64,000 nt of DNA from assembly GCA_036365455.1 (NCBI GenBank), contig JAWQUS010000002.1:8556001-8620000 (forward strand), in the 5' to 3' direction. This DNA is from Macrosoma leucophasiata (lineage: Eukaryota; Arthropoda; Insecta; Lepidoptera; Hedylidae). Below, piece after piece: positions 63,849 through 64,000 of this stretch. The notes beneath the pieces are model-generated. The model saw only the letters and a program-made list of their open reading frames with translations. It was not told the origin of the DNA and made no database searches. Position numbers and translations under genes: made by a program. Numbering within the stretch: position 1 is the first letter of the stretch; the number at the start of each line of letters is the position of its first letter.

Positions 63849-64000
63849 CTGTGGAGAAACACACTAGTCAACAAAGTTATATTATTTGATCTTATATCAA
63901 TTAGGATCTTCAGTCTGCATCTCAGTACCAATGAAATTAAACGAAGTGAAATGCCTCTGAACGTATGGGTGTCATGCATGCGGCAGTGCTACGCAGAGGT

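Overview
The window looks like moth or butterfly (lepidopteran) nuclear DNA. It is AT-rich and intron-rich, and it is crowded with short-interspersed repeats, non-autonomous Helitrons ending in CTAG next to T, RTE-type LINE copies whose 3' ends are tails of ATAC units, one mariner, and short purine-pyrimidine microsatellites. There are no operons, ribosome binding sites or other bacterial features. The species assignment is inference from repeat style and from the gene; nothing was searched.

The only conventional protein-coding gene I can support runs on the minus strand from about 11.1 kb down to 1.7 kb and leaves the window at the left edge. Ten exons with GT/AG borders join in one continuous frame (1434 nt, 478 codons). 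They encode five consecutive immunoglobulin domains, corresponding to Ig5 to Ig9 of the Dscam cell-adhesion family. The wording of the domains resembles insect Dscam2/Dscam4 more than the hypervariable Dscam1. Several exons, including a 91-nt one at 5996-6086, have no start codon and are found only through splice sites and phase. Ig1-Ig4 and the signal peptide should lie upstream (higher coordinates) and the fibronectin domains downstream. I could not recognise Ig1-Ig4, so most of 11-64 kb is probably a very large intron or flank of the same gene. Five weak candidate upstream exons are listed with low confidence.

The most interesting local feature is evidence of exon duplication in this gene. 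Three tandem, decayed copies of the second Ig5 exon sit at about 8.0-8.8 kb in the intron just upstream of the real exon. A short relic of the second Ig6 exon lies 31 nt past that exon's own donor. Tandem exon duplication is how Dscam genes acquire mutually exclusive exons, so these look like failed or dead attempts. Mobile elements also crowd the splice sites: a LINE fragment ends 28 nt before one acceptor and a SINE begins 18 nt after one donor.

From 11 to 64 kb the content is almost entirely mobile DNA: Helitron helicase remnants with a shared 3' end (1-1433 and 25772-26830), about a dozen non-autonomous Helitrons, a 5'-truncated but nearly intact RTE-like LINE with a 12-bp target duplication (21255-23810), a mariner with intact catalytic residues and one frameshift (35869-37104), a tRNA-Lys-like gene (21074-21146), an abundant approximately 290-bp SINE-like family (called family A here), a second family (B) whose 3' end resembles the LINE tail, a third (C), two 5S-rRNA-like SINEs, a tRNA-derived SINE, and many perfect hairpins. 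A 1926-bp segment is duplicated in tandem (48156-52007) and its right end is a large palindrome; this may be recent biology or an assembly artefact.
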